The notes under the pieces were generated by a model, which did no database searches, was not told the origin of the DNA, and worked only from the letters and a program-made list of their open reading frames with translations. Shown here in pieces: positions 1 to 10,755 of a DNA stretch of 64,000 nucleotides. Source of the stretch: Roseibium salinum (GTDB lineage: Bacteria > Pseudomonadota > Alphaproteobacteria > Rhizobiales > Stappiaceae). How positions within the stretch are numbered: the first letter of the stretch is position 1; each line of letters opens with the position of its first letter. Made by a program: the position numbers and the translations under genes. The DNA is taken from the NCBI RefSeq assembly GCF_026240905.1, contig NZ_JAPEVI010000003.1, positions 4,528,501-4,592,500 on the forward strand, read 5' to 3'.

Positions 1-1712
1 CATCCAAGTTCGACCTGGAAAGCTTCAACCGGGGCGACTATCTGGCGGCGGGGCGCTCCGAAGCGCTGGCGCGGACCATTTCAAGGGTGCTTTATCCCGA
101 CGACACGACCGAGGCGGGCAAGGAACTGCGCCTCAAGCAGGAGTATTTCTTCACCGCGGCGTCCATCATGGACCTGCTGCGCCGTTTCCTCAGCGATCAT
201 GACGACATCCGCGAACTGCCGCAGTACGTGGCCATTCAGCTCAACGACACCCATCCGGCCATCGCCGGGCCGGAGCTTGTCCGGCTGATGAGCGACGAGC
301 ACAATCTGCCGATGGACGAAGCGATCGAACTGGCCCGGCGCTGCCTCGGCTATACCAATCACACGCTGTTGCCGGAGGCGCTGGAGCGCTGGCATGTCGG
401 TCTCCTGGGCCGTGTTCTGCCCCGGCACCTGGAAATCATCCGCGCCATCGATGAAGACCAGCAGGCCAGGCATCCCGGCAGTCCGCGCATTCTGGAGCAT
501 GACCATGTGCATATGGGGGAGCTTGCCTTCATCATGGCGCACAAGGTCAACGGCGTCTCGGCACTGCATACGGAGTTGGTCAAGAGCACGGTCTTTTCCG
601 ACCTGCACCGCATCCACCCGACACGGATCGTCAACCAGACGAACGGCATCACTCCGCGCCGCTGGCTTCACACCTGCAACGCACCCCTGAGCAACCTGAT
701 CACGCGCGAGATCGGCGATGGCTGGGTCGCGGATCTGGAAAAGCTCAAGGCGCTGAACCAGCGCACCGGCGACCGTGAGTTCCTTGACGCGTTCAGCGCG
801 GCCAAGCGGCAGAACAAGACGGAGCTGGCCGACTGGATCGCACAGACTTGCGGCATCGCGGTCGATCCCGATGCCATGTTCGACGTCCAGATCAAGCGCA
901 TCCATGAATACAAGCGCCAGCTGATGAACATCCTGGAAACGGTGGCGCTGTGGAACGAGATGCGCGATGCGCCGGATGCCGAATGGACGCCGCGGGTCAA
1001 GATCTTCGGCGGCAAGGCCGCGCCGGGCTATCACGTGGCCAAGCAGATCATCCACCTGATCAACGACGTCGCCCGGGTGATCAATAATGACCCGGTGACC
1101 GGCGACCTGCTGAAGGTGGTGTTTCCAGCGAACTACAATGTGACCATGGCCGAGCGCCTGATTCCCGCCGCTGACCTGTCGGAGCAGATTTCCACGGCCG
1201 GAAAGGAAGCCTCGGGCACCGGCAACATGAAATTCGCGCTCAACGGCGCGCTGACCATCGGCACGCTGGACGGAGCCAATGTGGAAATCCGCGAGCATGT
1301 GGGATCGGAGAATTTCTTCCTCTTCGGCCTCACCGCCCGCGAGGTTGTCGAACGGCGCCATGTCCACGGCTACGCAAGGGCCGCGATCGAGGCGAGCCCG
1401 CGTCTGTCGCGCGTTCTCGGCCAGATCGCCGACGGGCAGTTCTCGCCCGAGGATTCCTCGCGCTACCATGGGCTTGTCGGCGGCCTCTACGATCATGACT
1501 ATTTCCTCGTGACCTGCGATTTCGACAGCTATTTCGACACCCAGCGCCGCGCCGACCAGGTGTACCGCAATGGTTCGAACTGGGCGGCGATGGCGCTGCG
1601 CAATACCGCGAGCATGGGCTGGTTTTCCTCCGACCGGACGATCAGGGGCTATGCGCGCGATATCTGGCAAGTGGACGCCGTCGACAGGGCGGGCCTGGAG
1701 ATGACGGCATGA
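1..1712 (+). CDS. glgP: Glycogen/maltodextrin phosphorylase, 5' end outside window
   Basis: This is the C-terminal part (about 570 residues) of a GT35 alpha-glucan phosphorylase, which releases glucose-1-phosphate from alpha-1,4-glucan ends using pyridoxal phosphate. The frame is open from base 3, so the start lies upstream of the window. Visible family motifs are FNRGDY near the left edge, RIHEYKRQ near base 900, and the PLP-lysine motif [10 protein letters not shown] near 1210-1235 followed by LDGANVEI. The stop codon overlaps the glgB start (ATGA at 1709-1712), which indicates translational coupling. The role is glycogen breakdown within the glg operon. Confidence 0.96.
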   Translation, partial: SKFDLESFNRGDYLAAGRSEALARTISRVLYPDDTTEAGKELRLKQEYFFTAASIMDLLRRFLSDHDDIRELPQYVAIQLNDTHPAIAGPELVRLMSDEHNLPMDEAIELARRCLGYTNHTLLPEALERWHVGLLGRVLPRHLEIIRAIDEDQQARHPGSPRILEHDHVHMGELAFIMAHKVNGVSALHTELVKSTVFSDLHRIHPTRIVNQTNGITPRRWLHTCNAPLSNLITREIGDGWVADLEKLKALNQRTGDREFLDAFSAAKRQNKTELADWIAQTCGIAVDPDAMFDVQIKRIHEYKRQLMNILETVALWNEMRDAPDAEWTPRVKIFGGKAAPGYHVAKQIIHLINDVARVINNDPVTGDLLKVVFPANYNVTMAERLIPAADLSEQISTAGKEASGTGNMKFALNGALTIGTLDGANVEIREHVGSENFFLFGLTAREVVERRHVHGYARAAIEASPRLSRVLGQIADGQFSPEDSSRYHGLVGGLYDHDYFLVTCDFDSYFDTQRRADQVYRNGSNWAAMALRNTASMGWFSSDRTIRGYARDIWQVDAVDRAGLEMTA

Positions 1713-3919
1713 GTGATGCTGCGCTGATCGATCCTGATGCTGCCCGCGCGATTGCCACCGGCGATCACGGTGATCCGTTTTCCGTACTCGGCATGCACGA
1801 GGACGGGGGCAATCTCGTCGTGCGCTGTTTCCATCCCGAGGCGGAGGCCGTGGACCTGCTGGATGCAGAGACCGGAAGTCTCGTGACCGCCTTGAAGCCG
1901 GTGGAAGGCGCCCCGGGTGTGTTTGCCGCGACTGTCCCGGAGCGCCGTAAACGCTTTGACTACCGGCTGCGCATGACGCGCGGGGGAGAGACATGGACGC
2001 AGGCGGATCCCTATGCCTTCGGACCCTGTCTGGGCGAGATCGATGAGTACCTTCTCGGCGAAGGTACCCATGGCCGGCTGTGGGAGGCCCTCGGAGCCCA
2101 TGTCATCACGCACGAGGGGGTTAAGGGCACGCATTTTGCCGTCTGGGCGCCCAACGCGCGGCGTGTTTCCGTCGTCGGCGACTTCAACGGCTGGGACGGG
2201 CGCCGGCATGTTATGCGGCGGCGCAGCGCCACGGGCGTGCATGAACTCTTCGTGCCGGGCGTCGGTGACGGCGTCGTCTACAAATACGAAATCCTGGGCA
2301 GCGGCGGCCAGCTGCTGCCGTTGAAGGCCGATCCGGTCGGGTTCGGCTCGGAGAAACCGCCGCAGACGGCCTCGGTCGTCCGTGATCTCGGCCGCCATGA
2401 ATGGACCGACGGGGAATGGATCGGCAAACGCTCCGACCTGCAGCGGATCGACCGGCCGATCTCCATCTACGAGGTCCACCTGGAATCCTGGCGGCGCGTG
2501 CCGGAAGAGGACGGCCGTCCGCTGACCTATCGCGAGTTCGCCACGCAGCTGGTGGCCTATGCGACAGATCTGGGCTTTACCCATATCGAGCTGACGCCGA
2601 TTTCCGAATATCCGTTCGGCGGTTCATGGGGGTATCAGCCGGTCGGGATGTTCACGCCCACGTCCCGGTTCGGCCAGCCGGATGACTTCCGCGTCCTGGT
2701 GGAGGCCTGTCATGACGCCGGTCTCGGCCTGATCGTCGACTGGGTGCCCGGGCATTTCCCGTCCGACGCTCACGGCCTGGCGCAGTTCGACGGAACCGCG
2801 CTTTATGAGCATGCCGACCCGAAGGAGGGCTATCATCCGGACTGGAACACGCTGGTTTACAACTACGGCCGCACCGAGGTTACCAACTATCTGATCGCCA
2901 ACGCGAAGTTCTGGTTCGAAGAGTACCATATCGACGGGCTGAGGGTGGATGCGGTGGCTTCGATGCTCTATCGCGACTATTCCCGCAAGGAAGGCGAATG
3001 GGTGCCCAATGTCCATGGCGGCCGGGAAAACCTCGAGGCGATTGCCTTTCTGCAGCACATGAACGAGGCGGTGTACGGCGAAAGTGCCGGGATCATGACG
3101 ATCGCCGAGGAGTCGACCGCGTATCCCGGCGTCAGCGCGCCCACCTCGAACGGCGGGCTCGGCTTCGGCTTCAAGTGGAACATGGGCTGGATGAACGACA
3201 CCCTGCGCTATATGGCCGAAGACCCGGTGTACCGGAAATATCACCATGACAAGATGAGTTTCAGCCTGCATTACGCCTTTTCGGAGAACTTCGTTCTTCC
3301 GCTGAGCCACGATGAAGTGGTGCACGGCAAGGGATCGCTTCTGGGACGCATGCCGGGGGACGAATGGCAGCGCTTTGCCAATCTCAGGGCCTATTACGGC
3401 TTCATGTGGGGCCATCCCGGCAAGAAGCTGCTGTTCATGGGCGGGGAATTCGCGCAGCGGGCCGAGTGGAACCATGAGCAGAGCCTCGACTGGCATCTGC
3501 TTGAAACGCCACCGCATGCGGGGATGCAGGCGCTGGTCCGGGACCTGAACGGGCTCTACCGGTCGGCGCCAGCGCTCTACGAACGGGACTGCAAGGCGGA
3601 AGGCTTCCGCTGGATCGACGGCGGCAATGCCGAGGAATCGATCTTTTCCTGGATCCGCTACGGCGCCGAGGGCAGCGCGCCTGTGCTGGTCATGTCGAAC
3701 TTCACGCCTGTCGCGCGCAGCGGTTACCGGGTCGGGGTGCCCGTGCCCGGCCACTGGGCCGAGCGCTTGAACACCGACTCGGCGATCTACGGCGGCAGCA
3801 ACCAGGGGAATGCCGGGGGCGTCAAGGCCGATGCCGTGGCCGCTCATGGCTGTGAACAGTCCATAGAAATCACAGTTCCGCCGCTGGCGACGGTGTTTTT
3901 TGAGCTTTCGGAAGTCTAA
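1709..3919 (+). CDS. glgB: 1,4-alpha-glucan branching enzyme
   Basis: This 736-residue cytosolic protein matches full-length GH13 branching enzymes, which introduce alpha-1,6 branches into glycogen. It has an N-terminal CBM48-type domain ([16 protein letters not shown]) before the barrel. The catalytic nucleophile is D414 in GLRVDAV, the general acid sits in TIAEEST, and [12 protein letters not shown] supplies the third acidic region. The start overlaps the glgP stop. Thirty bases separate its stop from glgC, and an AGGGAGGG ribosome site lies in that gap. Confidence 0.97.
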   Translation: MSDAALIDPDAARAIATGDHGDPFSVLGMHEDGGNLVVRCFHPEAEAVDLLDAETGSLVTALKPVEGAPGVFAATVPERRKRFDYRLRMTRGGETWTQADPYAFGPCLGEIDEYLLGEGTHGRLWEALGAHVITHEGVKGTHFAVWAPNARRVSVVGDFNGWDGRRHVMRRRSATGVHELFVPGVGDGVVYKYEILGSGGQLLPLKADPVGFGSEKPPQTASVVRDLGRHEWTDGEWIGKRSDLQRIDRPISIYEVHLESWRRVPEEDGRPLTYREFATQLVAYATDLGFTHIELTPISEYPFGGSWGYQPVGMFTPTSRFGQPDDFRVLVEACHDAGLGLIVDWVPGHFPSDAHGLAQFDGTALYEHADPKEGYHPDWNTLVYNYGRTEVTNYLIANAKFWFEEYHIDGLRVDAVASMLYRDYSRKEGEWVPNVHGGRENLEAIAFLQHMNEAVYGESAGIMTIAEESTAYPGVSAPTSNGGLGFGFKWNMGWMNDTLRYMAEDPVYRKYHHDKMSFSLHYAFSENFVLPLSHDEVVHGKGSLLGRMPGDEWQRFANLRAYYGFMWGHPGKKLLFMGGEFAQRAEWNHEQSLDWHLLETPPHAGMQALVRDLNGLYRSAPALYERDCKAEGFRWIDGGNAEESIFSWIRYGAEGSAPVLVMSNFTPVARSGYRVGVPVPGHWAERLNTDSAIYGGSNQGNAGGVKADAVAAHGCEQSIEITVPPLATVFFELSEV

Positions 3920-3949
3920 CGGCGATACAACCGGAAAAGGGAGGGCTCC

Positions 3950-5209
3950 ATGGAATATGACAGACACAGACTGGCCCAGCAGACGCTTGCCTATGTCCTG
4001 GCGGGCGGGCGGGGCAGCAGGCTGAAGGAAATGACCGATGTCCGGGCGAAACCGGCGGTCTATTTCGGAGGCAAGACGCGGATCATCGACTTTGCCCTGT
4101 CGAACGCGGTCAATTCCGGCATCCGCAGGATATGTGTCGCGACCCAGTACAAGGCGCACAGCCTGATCCGGCATATCCAGCGCGGATGGAGCTTCTTCCG
4201 GGCCGAGCGCAACGAGTCGCTCGACATCCTTCCGGCCTCTCAGCAGCTCGACGAGGAGAACTGGTACAAGGGAACCGCCGACGCGGTGAACCAGAACATC
4301 AAGATCATCCGCAGTTACGGGCCGAAATATATTCTCGTTCTGGCGGGCGATCACATCTACAAGCAGGACTACTCGATCATGATCGAGCAGCATGTGAGGA
4401 CCGGCGCCAGGGTGACCGTGGGCTGCATCGAGGTGCCGCGCGAAGAGGCCAAGGGCTTCGGTGTCATGGCAGTCGACGAGGCGGACAAGATCCTCGACTT
4501 CGTGGAAAAGCCGGCCGACCCGCCGGCAATGCCCGGCGATCCCGATCACTCGCTGGCCAGCATGGGCATCTATGTCTTCGATGCCGAAGATCTTTACGAT
4601 CTTCTGCAGAAGGACGCCGCCGATCCCGACTCGAGCCACGATTTCGGCAAGGACATCATTCCCCGGATCGTTGCCGAGGGCGGCGCGATAGCTCACCCCT
4701 TCAGGCGGTCCTGCGTGATGTCGGGTCTGGAGTCCGAGCCATACTGGCGCGACGTCGGGACAATCGACGCCTACTGGCAGGCCAATATCGACCTGACCGA
4801 TTTCGAGCCCGGGCTCGACATCTACGCGAATGACTGGCCGATCTGGACCTATTCGGAGCTGGCCCCGCCGGCCAAGTTCATTCACAACGAGGAAGGCCGG
4901 CGCGGGCAGGCGGTCTCGTCCATGGTCTCGGGCGGCTGCATCATTTCCGGCTCGTCCCTTTACCGCTGCCTGATGTTCACCGGGGTCAAGACCCACTCCT
5001 ATTCGCATCTGGAAGGGGTCGTTGCCCTGCCATACTGCGAGGTCGGCCGCCGCGCCTATCTGCGGGACGTCATCATCGACCGCGGCGTCAAGATCCCCAA
5101 CGGTCTTGTCGTCGGCGAAGACCCGGAGCTCGACGCCAAGCGCTTCCGGCGCACCGACGAGGGGGTATGTCTGATTACCCAATCCATGATCGACAGGCTG
5201 GATATGTGA
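3950..5209 (+). CDS. glgC: Glucose-1-phosphate adenylyltransferase (ADP-glucose pyrophosphorylase)
   Basis: This 419-residue enzyme makes ADP-glucose from ATP and glucose-1-phosphate, the committed step of bacterial glycogen synthesis. The N-terminal nucleotide-binding motif [12 protein letters not shown] and the substrate lysine region near FVEKPADPP are present, and the C-terminal half is the expected beta-helix region. The length is typical of proteobacterial GlgC. It follows glgB by 30 bases with a strong AGGGAGGG ribosome site, and the glgA start begins one base after its stop. Confidence 0.97.
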   Translation: MEYDRHRLAQQTLAYVLAGGRGSRLKEMTDVRAKPAVYFGGKTRIIDFALSNAVNSGIRRICVATQYKAHSLIRHIQRGWSFFRAERNESLDILPASQQLDEENWYKGTADAVNQNIKIIRSYGPKYILVLAGDHIYKQDYSIMIEQHVRTGARVTVGCIEVPREEAKGFGVMAVDEADKILDFVEKPADPPAMPGDPDHSLASMGIYVFDAEDLYDLLQKDAADPDSSHDFGKDIIPRIVAEGGAIAHPFRRSCVMSGLESEPYWRDVGTIDAYWQANIDLTDFEPGLDIYANDWPIWTYSELAPPAKFIHNEEGRRGQAVSSMVSGGCIISGSSLYRCLMFTGVKTHSYSHLEGVVALPYCEVGRRAYLRDVIIDRGVKIPNGLVVGEDPELDAKRFRRTDEGVCLITQSMIDRLDM

Positions 5210-5210
5210 C

Positions 5211-6647
5211 ATGAAAGTGCTGATGGTGGCTTCGGAGTGCACCCCGTTCATCAAGACCGGGGGGCTGGCGGATGTTGTCGGCGCCTTGCCGCAGGCGCTG
5301 GCCCGGGCCGGTATCGATTGCCGCACGGTCCTGCCGGCCTATCCATCCCTGCAGCCGCTTGTCGCCAAGGGCAAGGAGGTCGCCGGTTTCAGCGACCTGC
5401 CCGGCGGTGCCGGGCGGCTGGTACAGGTTGCCGCCGCAGGCATGACGCTGCTGCTTCTCGATGCTCCGCAGCAATTCGACCGGCCGGGCCAGCCTTATAC
5501 GGGACAGGACGGCCTGGACTGGCCGGACAACCACCTGCGGTTTGCGGCTCTGGCGCAAGTCGCCGCCCGGATCGGCCTGGAGGGCATCGGGGACTGGAAG
5601 CCTGATATCGTGCATGTCCATGACTGGCAGGCGGCGCTGGCGCCGGTCTATCTGAAACAGGCCGGCGGCGCGGCGCCCAGGTCGGTGCTGACCGTCCACA
5701 ACATTGCCTTCCAGGGGCGGTTCGGACCGCACGTTGTGAAGGAACTCGGCCTGCGCAGCGACTGGTTTCATCCAGACGGTTTCGAATATTACGGCGATGT
5801 GAGTTTCCTGAAGGGCGGGCTCATGTTCGCCGACCGGATCACCACCGTCAGCCCGACCTATGCCCGCGAAATCCTGACACCGGAATTCGGCATGGGACTG
5901 GACGGTGTGCTGCGGGCGCGCGCCGACGCTCTGTCGGGCATCCTCAACGGGATCGATACGGAAATCTGGAACCCGGCGGAGGACAAGGCGTTGAAAAGCA
6001 GGTTCGACGCCCGCAGTCTCGGCCGCAAGCGCGACAACCGGGCACAGATCGCCGTCCGGCTCGGGCTCGACCCTGATAACACCGGGCCCCTGTTTTGTGT
6101 GATCAGCCGCCTGACCCATCAAAAGGGCCTGGACGCGCTGGCCGGGGCGGTGCCGCATATCGTGGCGCGCGGCGGGCAGCTGGCGGTGCTGGGCACCGGC
6201 GAACCGGGGCTCGAAAAGGCGTTCCTTGAAGCGGCGGACGCTCATCCGCACATGGTGGGCGTCCATATCGGCTTCGACGAGGGACTTGCGCATCTCCTGC
6301 AGGGCGGCAGCGACGCGATCCTCATTCCCTCGCGCTTTGAGCCCTGCGGACTGACACAGCTTTGCGCCCTGCGCTACGGCACCCTGCCGGTTGTCGCGCG
6401 CACCGGCGGTCTGGCAGACACGGTGATCGACGCCAATGCCGCCGCGGTTGCCGTCAAGTGCGCAACCGGTTTCGTCTTCGACGATGTCAGCGTTGCCGGG
6501 CTGGAGGCGGTCATCGACCGGGTCTGCGACCGTTACGCGGACAGACCTTCGTGGCAGGCAATGCAACGGTCCGCGTTGCGCCAGCCCGTCGGCTGGGAAC
6601 AGTCGGCCGAGGCCTATGCGGACTTGTACAGAGAGCTCGGCGAATGA
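5211..6647 (+). CDS. glgA: Glycogen synthase (ADP-glucose type, GT5)
   Basis: This 478-residue protein transfers glucose from ADP-glucose to the growing glucan. The N-terminal ADP-glucose motif KTGGLADVVGALP is intact, and the C-terminal GT-B motif SRFEPCGLTQL carries the conserved glutamates. Length and both Rossmann-type halves fit the GT5 family. Its TGA overlaps the glgX start (ATGA at 6644-6647), so the genes are coupled. Confidence 0.97.
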   Translation: MKVLMVASECTPFIKTGGLADVVGALPQALARAGIDCRTVLPAYPSLQPLVAKGKEVAGFSDLPGGAGRLVQVAAAGMTLLLLDAPQQFDRPGQPYTGQDGLDWPDNHLRFAALAQVAARIGLEGIGDWKPDIVHVHDWQAALAPVYLKQAGGAAPRSVLTVHNIAFQGRFGPHVVKELGLRSDWFHPDGFEYYGDVSFLKGGLMFADRITTVSPTYAREILTPEFGMGLDGVLRARADALSGILNGIDTEIWNPAEDKALKSRFDARSLGRKRDNRAQIAVRLGLDPDNTGPLFCVISRLTHQKGLDALAGAVPHIVARGGQLAVLGTGEPGLEKAFLEAADAHPHMVGVHIGFDEGLAHLLQGGSDAILIPSRFEPCGLTQLCALRYGTLPVVARTGGLADTVIDANAAAVAVKCATGFVFDDVSVAGLEAVIDRVCDRYADRPSWQAMQRSALRQPVGWEQSAEAYADLYRELGE

Positions 6648-8752
6648 ACGATCACTGCAGTGTCATGTCGGAAATCACAGCGGGCACCCCGTACCGCCTC
6701 GGGGCTCATTTCGACGGAGAGGGCACGAATTTCGCCCTGTTTTCCGAAAACGCGTCGCGGGTGATGCTCTGCCTTTTTTCGCCGGACGGCAAACACGAGC
6801 TGCAAAGGCTCGCCTTGCCCGAGCGCACCGGCTCCGTCTGGCATGGCCACGTTGCGGGCCTCAGGCCGGGCGCGCTCTACGGCTACCGGGTGGAAGGCAC
6901 GTACGCACCGGACAACGGCCACCGGTTCAATCCGAACAAACTGCTGATAGATCCGTACACACGCGAATTCCACGGCACGTTTGGCGAACATGGTTCCACA
7001 TTCGGCTATCAGATCGGTTCACAGCAGGGCGACCTGTCCTTCGACGAGTCTGACAGTGCGCCGCATGTGCCGAAATGCGTGGTCTCCGATCCTGCCAGCT
7101 TTCCGCTCGACGCGCAGACCCTCGGTCGGGGCTGGGACGGAACGCTCATCTACGAGGCCCATGTCAAAGGCACGACCATTCTGCATCCCGGCGTTCCGGA
7201 GGCCATGAGAGGCACATATGACGGGCTCGCGTCTCCGGCCATTCTGGATCACCTGACGCGTCTGGGGGTCACGACTGTCGAACTCCTGCCCGTCCATGCG
7301 ATCAAGTCGGAAGACGCGCTGCGGGCAAGGTCGATGGTCAATTACTGGGGCTACAACACGATCGGCTTCTTCACGCCCGAACCACGCTATTTCGGCCCGG
7401 CCGGTATCCTCGGTTTTCGCGCCATGGTCGAGCGTTTCCACGCAGCCGGCATCGAGGTCATTCTCGACGTCGTCTACAATCATTCGGCCGAAGGCAACCA
7501 CCTGGGACCGACGCTCAGCTTCCGCGGGCTCGACAATGCATCCTACTACCGGCTCATGGACGGCCAGCGGCGCTACTACGTCAATGACACGGGCTGCGGC
7601 AACACGCTGAACGTCGACCATCCCTACGTGCTGCGCATGATCATGGACAGTCTGCGTTTCTGGGTCCAGGCGATGGGCGTCGACGGCTTCCGCTTCGACC
7701 TTGCCGTGGGGCTGTGCCGCGAACGCCATGGTTTCGACAGCCAGGGCGGTTTCCTGGATGCGCTGCGGCAGGACCCTGTGCTGGCTGGCGTCAAGCTGAT
7801 CGCCGAGCCTTGGGACCTGGGGCCTGGAGGCTACCAGCTGGGCAAGTTCCCGCCGCCTTTCGCCGAATGGAACGACCGCTACCGCGACACGGTGCGGCGG
7901 TTCTGGCGGGGCGACGGACACAGCGCCCAGGACCTCGGCTCGGCGCTGCTCGGCTCGGCGGACCTTTTCGACAGCGCCGGCAGGCGCACCTGGTCCTCGG
8001 TCAACTTTGCCGCGGCCCATGATGGCTTCACGCTGGCCGACACCACGCGCTATGCCAAGCGGCACAACGAGGCCAACGGCGAAGGCAACCATGACGGCCA
8101 CCACAGCAATTACAGCGACAATTTCGGTGTGGAGGGCGACAGCGACGACCCGGTGATCATCGAGGCCCGGCGCCAGCGCATCCGCAACATTCTGGCCACC
8201 GTGCTCCTGTCCCAGGGAACCCCGATGATCCTTGCCGGAGACGAGGGCGGCAACAGCCAGAACGGCAACAACAACGTCTATTGCCAGGACAACGAAACGA
8301 GCTGGATCGACTGGCAGGCAATGGATGGCGGCCTGACCGAATTCACCGCAGCCGTCTCCCGGTTCCGGCGGGAACACGCGGCTGTGCGGCAGACCAGCTT
8401 CCTGCACGGTGCTGTGCGCGAGTCCGATGGCAAGCCGGACGTGGCGTGGCGCGATTTCGACGGCTCGGCTCTGAACTGGCGCGATCCCGGACTTTCCAGC
8501 CTGTGCCTGCTGCTGCGCGGCTGCGCGGAAAGCGCGGTGGGCGACCAATCCGAGGACGAGGTCCTGCTGGCTTTCAATCGCGAATCCCGCGAACTCGAGT
8601 TGGGCCTGCCCGATCCCGGTTCGCGGCAGTGGGTGCGGGAAATCGACAGTTCGCAGAACCACCAGTCACCTTGGCCGATCACCGATGGCAGCGTCCGGGT
8701 TGCGCCCCACTCGGTCTCTGCATTCGTATTGCGTTCGTTCGGAGCCGCGTGA
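6644..8752 (+). CDS. glgX: Glycogen debranching enzyme
   Basis: The 702-residue protein is an isoamylase-like GH13 enzyme that hydrolyses alpha-1,6 branches of phosphorylase-limited glycogen. A CBM48-like N-terminus (YRLGAHFDGEGTNFALF) precedes the barrel. Catalytic-region motifs include VVYNHSAEGN, the nucleophile in GFRFDLAVGL, and AHDGFTL. The frame stays open far upstream inside glgA, but the ATG at 6644 overlapping the glgA stop is the sensible start. A second ATG at 6665 (MSEITAGTPYRLG) is also possible and lies closer to the conserved sequence. Confidence 0.95.
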   Translation: MNDHCSVMSEITAGTPYRLGAHFDGEGTNFALFSENASRVMLCLFSPDGKHELQRLALPERTGSVWHGHVAGLRPGALYGYRVEGTYAPDNGHRFNPNKLLIDPYTREFHGTFGEHGSTFGYQIGSQQGDLSFDESDSAPHVPKCVVSDPASFPLDAQTLGRGWDGTLIYEAHVKGTTILHPGVPEAMRGTYDGLASPAILDHLTRLGVTTVELLPVHAIKSEDALRARSMVNYWGYNTIGFFTPEPRYFGPAGILGFRAMVERFHAAGIEVILDVVYNHSAEGNHLGPTLSFRGLDNASYYRLMDGQRRYYVNDTGCGNTLNVDHPYVLRMIMDSLRFWVQAMGVDGFRFDLAVGLCRERHGFDSQGGFLDALRQDPVLAGVKLIAEPWDLGPGGYQLGKFPPPFAEWNDRYRDTVRRFWRGDGHSAQDLGSALLGSADLFDSAGRRTWSSVNFAAAHDGFTLADTTRYAKRHNEANGEGNHDGHHSNYSDNFGVEGDSDDPVIIEARRQRIRNILATVLLSQGTPMILAGDEGGNSQNGNNNVYCQDNETSWIDWQAMDGGLTEFTAAVSRFRREHAAVRQTSFLHGAVRESDGKPDVAWRDFDGSALNWRDPGLSSLCLLLRGCAESAVGDQSEDEVLLAFNRESRELELGLPDPGSRQWVREIDSSQNHQSPWPITDGSVRVAPHSVSAFVLRSFGAA

Positions 8753-10755
8753 TGACTGCGGATGCGGCCCTCAGGGAACTCGCCCGCGAGAGCGGCGTGC
8801 ATCTGGAGTTCCAGAACATGGCCGGACAGCGGCAGGCCGCCGAGCCGCCGACCCTGCGTGCGCTGCTTGGCGGGCTGGGCGTCGCCGCGGATACGGATGC
8901 CGCCGTCGCCGATGCGCTGGCGGAGCGGCGCGCTGAAAGAATGACGCGCCGCTTGCCGCGCGAAGCCGTCCTGCCTGCCGGAAGGCCCGCGGAAATTGCC
9001 GTGCCCGGCCGCTGCGACTGGAGCCTCGTTGCAGAGGACGGCGCGGAAGTCCGTGTGGGCGCAAGCGACACTGGCATCACGCTTGCCGACCTGCCGGTCG
9101 GCTATTTCACGCTTCATGTGTCGGGTGATGGTTGGACGGAAGAGGTGTTCCTGCTCTGTCCGCCACACTGCGCGCCAAGCCTTTCACAGCGGACCGGGGC
9201 GGAGCGGAGCTGGGGGATCTGCGGCGCGCTTTACGGGCTGCGGTCGCAGACGAATGGCGGGCTCGGCAACTATTCTGATCTGGCCGTGGCTGCCGGGGCG
9301 CTTGGCCGCAGCGGAGCGCAGTTCTTCGGCATCAATCCCGTCCATGCCCTGGGGTGGGCCGCGGCGGAGACGATCAGCCCCTATTCGCCGACGCATCGCG
9401 GGTTCTTCAACACCGACCATATCTCGCCGGCCACCGGTCTCGGGCCTGGCCCGGCGGGCGATCTGATCGACTATGCGGACTTCCGCAAGCGCCATCGCGC
9501 GGCGCTGGAGGCCGAATTTGCCGGCTTCATCGACAGCGGTTCGGAAAAGGACCAGGCGGCCTTTCGCCGGTATTGCCGGGCCGCGGGCCGGCCCCTCGAC
9601 GATTTCGCTGCCTTCGAGGCCTTGAGCGAGCAGCACGGCGAGGCGTTTCAGAAATGGCCGGCGGCGTTCAGAAGCCCGGGCGAGGCGGCGGATCAGGCTG
9701 CCGGCGCAAGGGCGGGCTTCCATCGGTGGCTGCAGTGGCGGGCCGAACAGCAGATCGTCCGGGCACAGCATGGCGCACGGTCTTCCGGCATGAAGCTGGG
9801 GCTCTACCTCGACCTCGCGGTCGGCCCGCGCCGGGGCGGCGCCGAGGTGTGGATGAACCGGGACACGATCGCCGGCGGCATTTCCATCGGCGCGCCGCCC
9901 GATCACCTGAGCCCGGAAGGCCAGTCCTGGGACCTTGCGGCCCACGCGCCGACCAAGCTGGCGGCCAACCGGTACGAACCGCTCAGGACCATGCTGCGCA
10001 CGCTGATGGGAAAATGCGGCCTGTTGCGGATCGACCACGCCCTGGGGCTGTTGCGCAGCTACTGGCTGCCGGACGACGGCAGTCCGGGCGGCTATGTTTC
10101 CCAGCCCTTCGAGGCACTGCTGGCCGTGATCACCATCGAAGCCTGGCGCAGCGGATGCGTGGTGGTGGGCGAAGACCTGGGCCTTGTTCCCGCAGGCTTT
10201 CGCGAAGGCCTCAACGGCGCCGGGCTCTACAGCTATGCGGTGTGGCAATACGAGGCCGATGACGGCGGCTGGCTGAGCGCGCCGGAAGACCTGCGCCCCT
10301 TCAGTCTCGCCTGTTTCAGCACCCACGACACGCCCACCCTTGCCGGGTTCTGGCACGGGATCGACATCGAATGGTGGCAAAGGATCGGCTGGCTGCCGGC
10401 CGGGGAGGCCGAAAGCCGCCATGGCCTGCGCGCGCATCAGCGCAACAGCCTCCGCGCCCATTGCGGCATCGGGCAGGAAACCGATATCAGGCGGATCAGC
10501 GCCGCCATCCACAACAGACTTGCCCGCTCGCCCGCGGCGCTGGTGGCGCTCCAACTGGACGATCTCTTCGGCGTCATCGAGGCGCAGAACCTCCCCGGTA
10601 CGATCGACCAGCATCCGAACTGGCGCCGCCGGTTTCCGGTGGCGGTCGAGCAGTTCCCCGCAGCCGGACCTCTGGCGCGTATCCGCGATCTGATGCCCGA
10701 GCGAAATCCGACTGATGAAACAATGCAGAGAGGACTGGAAGCATGTCTGGAGTGA
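8752..10755 (+). CDS. malQ: 4-alpha-glucanotransferase (amylomaltase, GH77)
   Basis: This 667-residue GH77 enzyme disproportionates maltodextrins, feeding short glucans released by GlgX back to GlgP. Motifs include LGNYSDL, LGLYLDLAVGP, LLRIDHALGL with the nucleophile Asp, VVGEDLG with the acid Glu, and STHDTPTLAGFW. The open frame begins at 8281 inside glgX, but the ATG at 8752 overlaps the glgX stop and gives the family's N-terminus. Its 3' end overlaps pgm by 13 bases. The GC-rich N-terminal ~150 residues are less conserved. Confidence 0.95.
   Translation: MTADAALRELARESGVHLEFQNMAGQRQAAEPPTLRALLGGLGVAADTDAAVADALAERRAERMTRRLPREAVLPAGRPAEIAVPGRCDWSLVAEDGAEVRVGASDTGITLADLPVGYFTLHVSGDGWTEEVFLLCPPHCAPSLSQRTGAERSWGICGALYGLRSQTNGGLGNYSDLAVAAGALGRSGAQFFGINPVHALGWAAAETISPYSPTHRGFFNTDHISPATGLGPGPAGDLIDYADFRKRHRAALEAEFAGFIDSGSEKDQAAFRRYCRAAGRPLDDFAAFEALSEQHGEAFQKWPAAFRSPGEAADQAAGARAGFHRWLQWRAEQQIVRAQHGARSSGMKLGLYLDLAVGPRRGGAEVWMNRDTIAGGISIGAPPDHLSPEGQSWDLAAHAPTKLAANRYEPLRTMLRTLMGKCGLLRIDHALGLLRSYWLPDDGSPGGYVSQPFEALLAVITIEAWRSGCVVVGEDLGLVPAGFREGLNGAGLYSYAVWQYEADDGGWLSAPEDLRPFSLACFSTHDTPTLAGFWHGIDIEWWQRIGWLPAGEAESRHGLRAHQRNSLRAHCGIGQETDIRRISAAIHNRLARSPAALVALQLDDLFGVIEAQNLPGTIDQHPNWRRRFPVAVEQFPAAGPLARIRDLMPERNPTDETMQRGLEACLE

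Noticed and set aside
2624..5326. 900-residue minus-strand open frame opposite glgB and glgC
   Set aside because: It lies fully antisense to two clearly recognised genes and has no family motif. In GC-rich DNA, long antisense frames are common.
7019..8662. 547-residue minus-strand frame inside glgX
   Set aside because: Antisense shadow; glgX motifs are complete on the plus strand.
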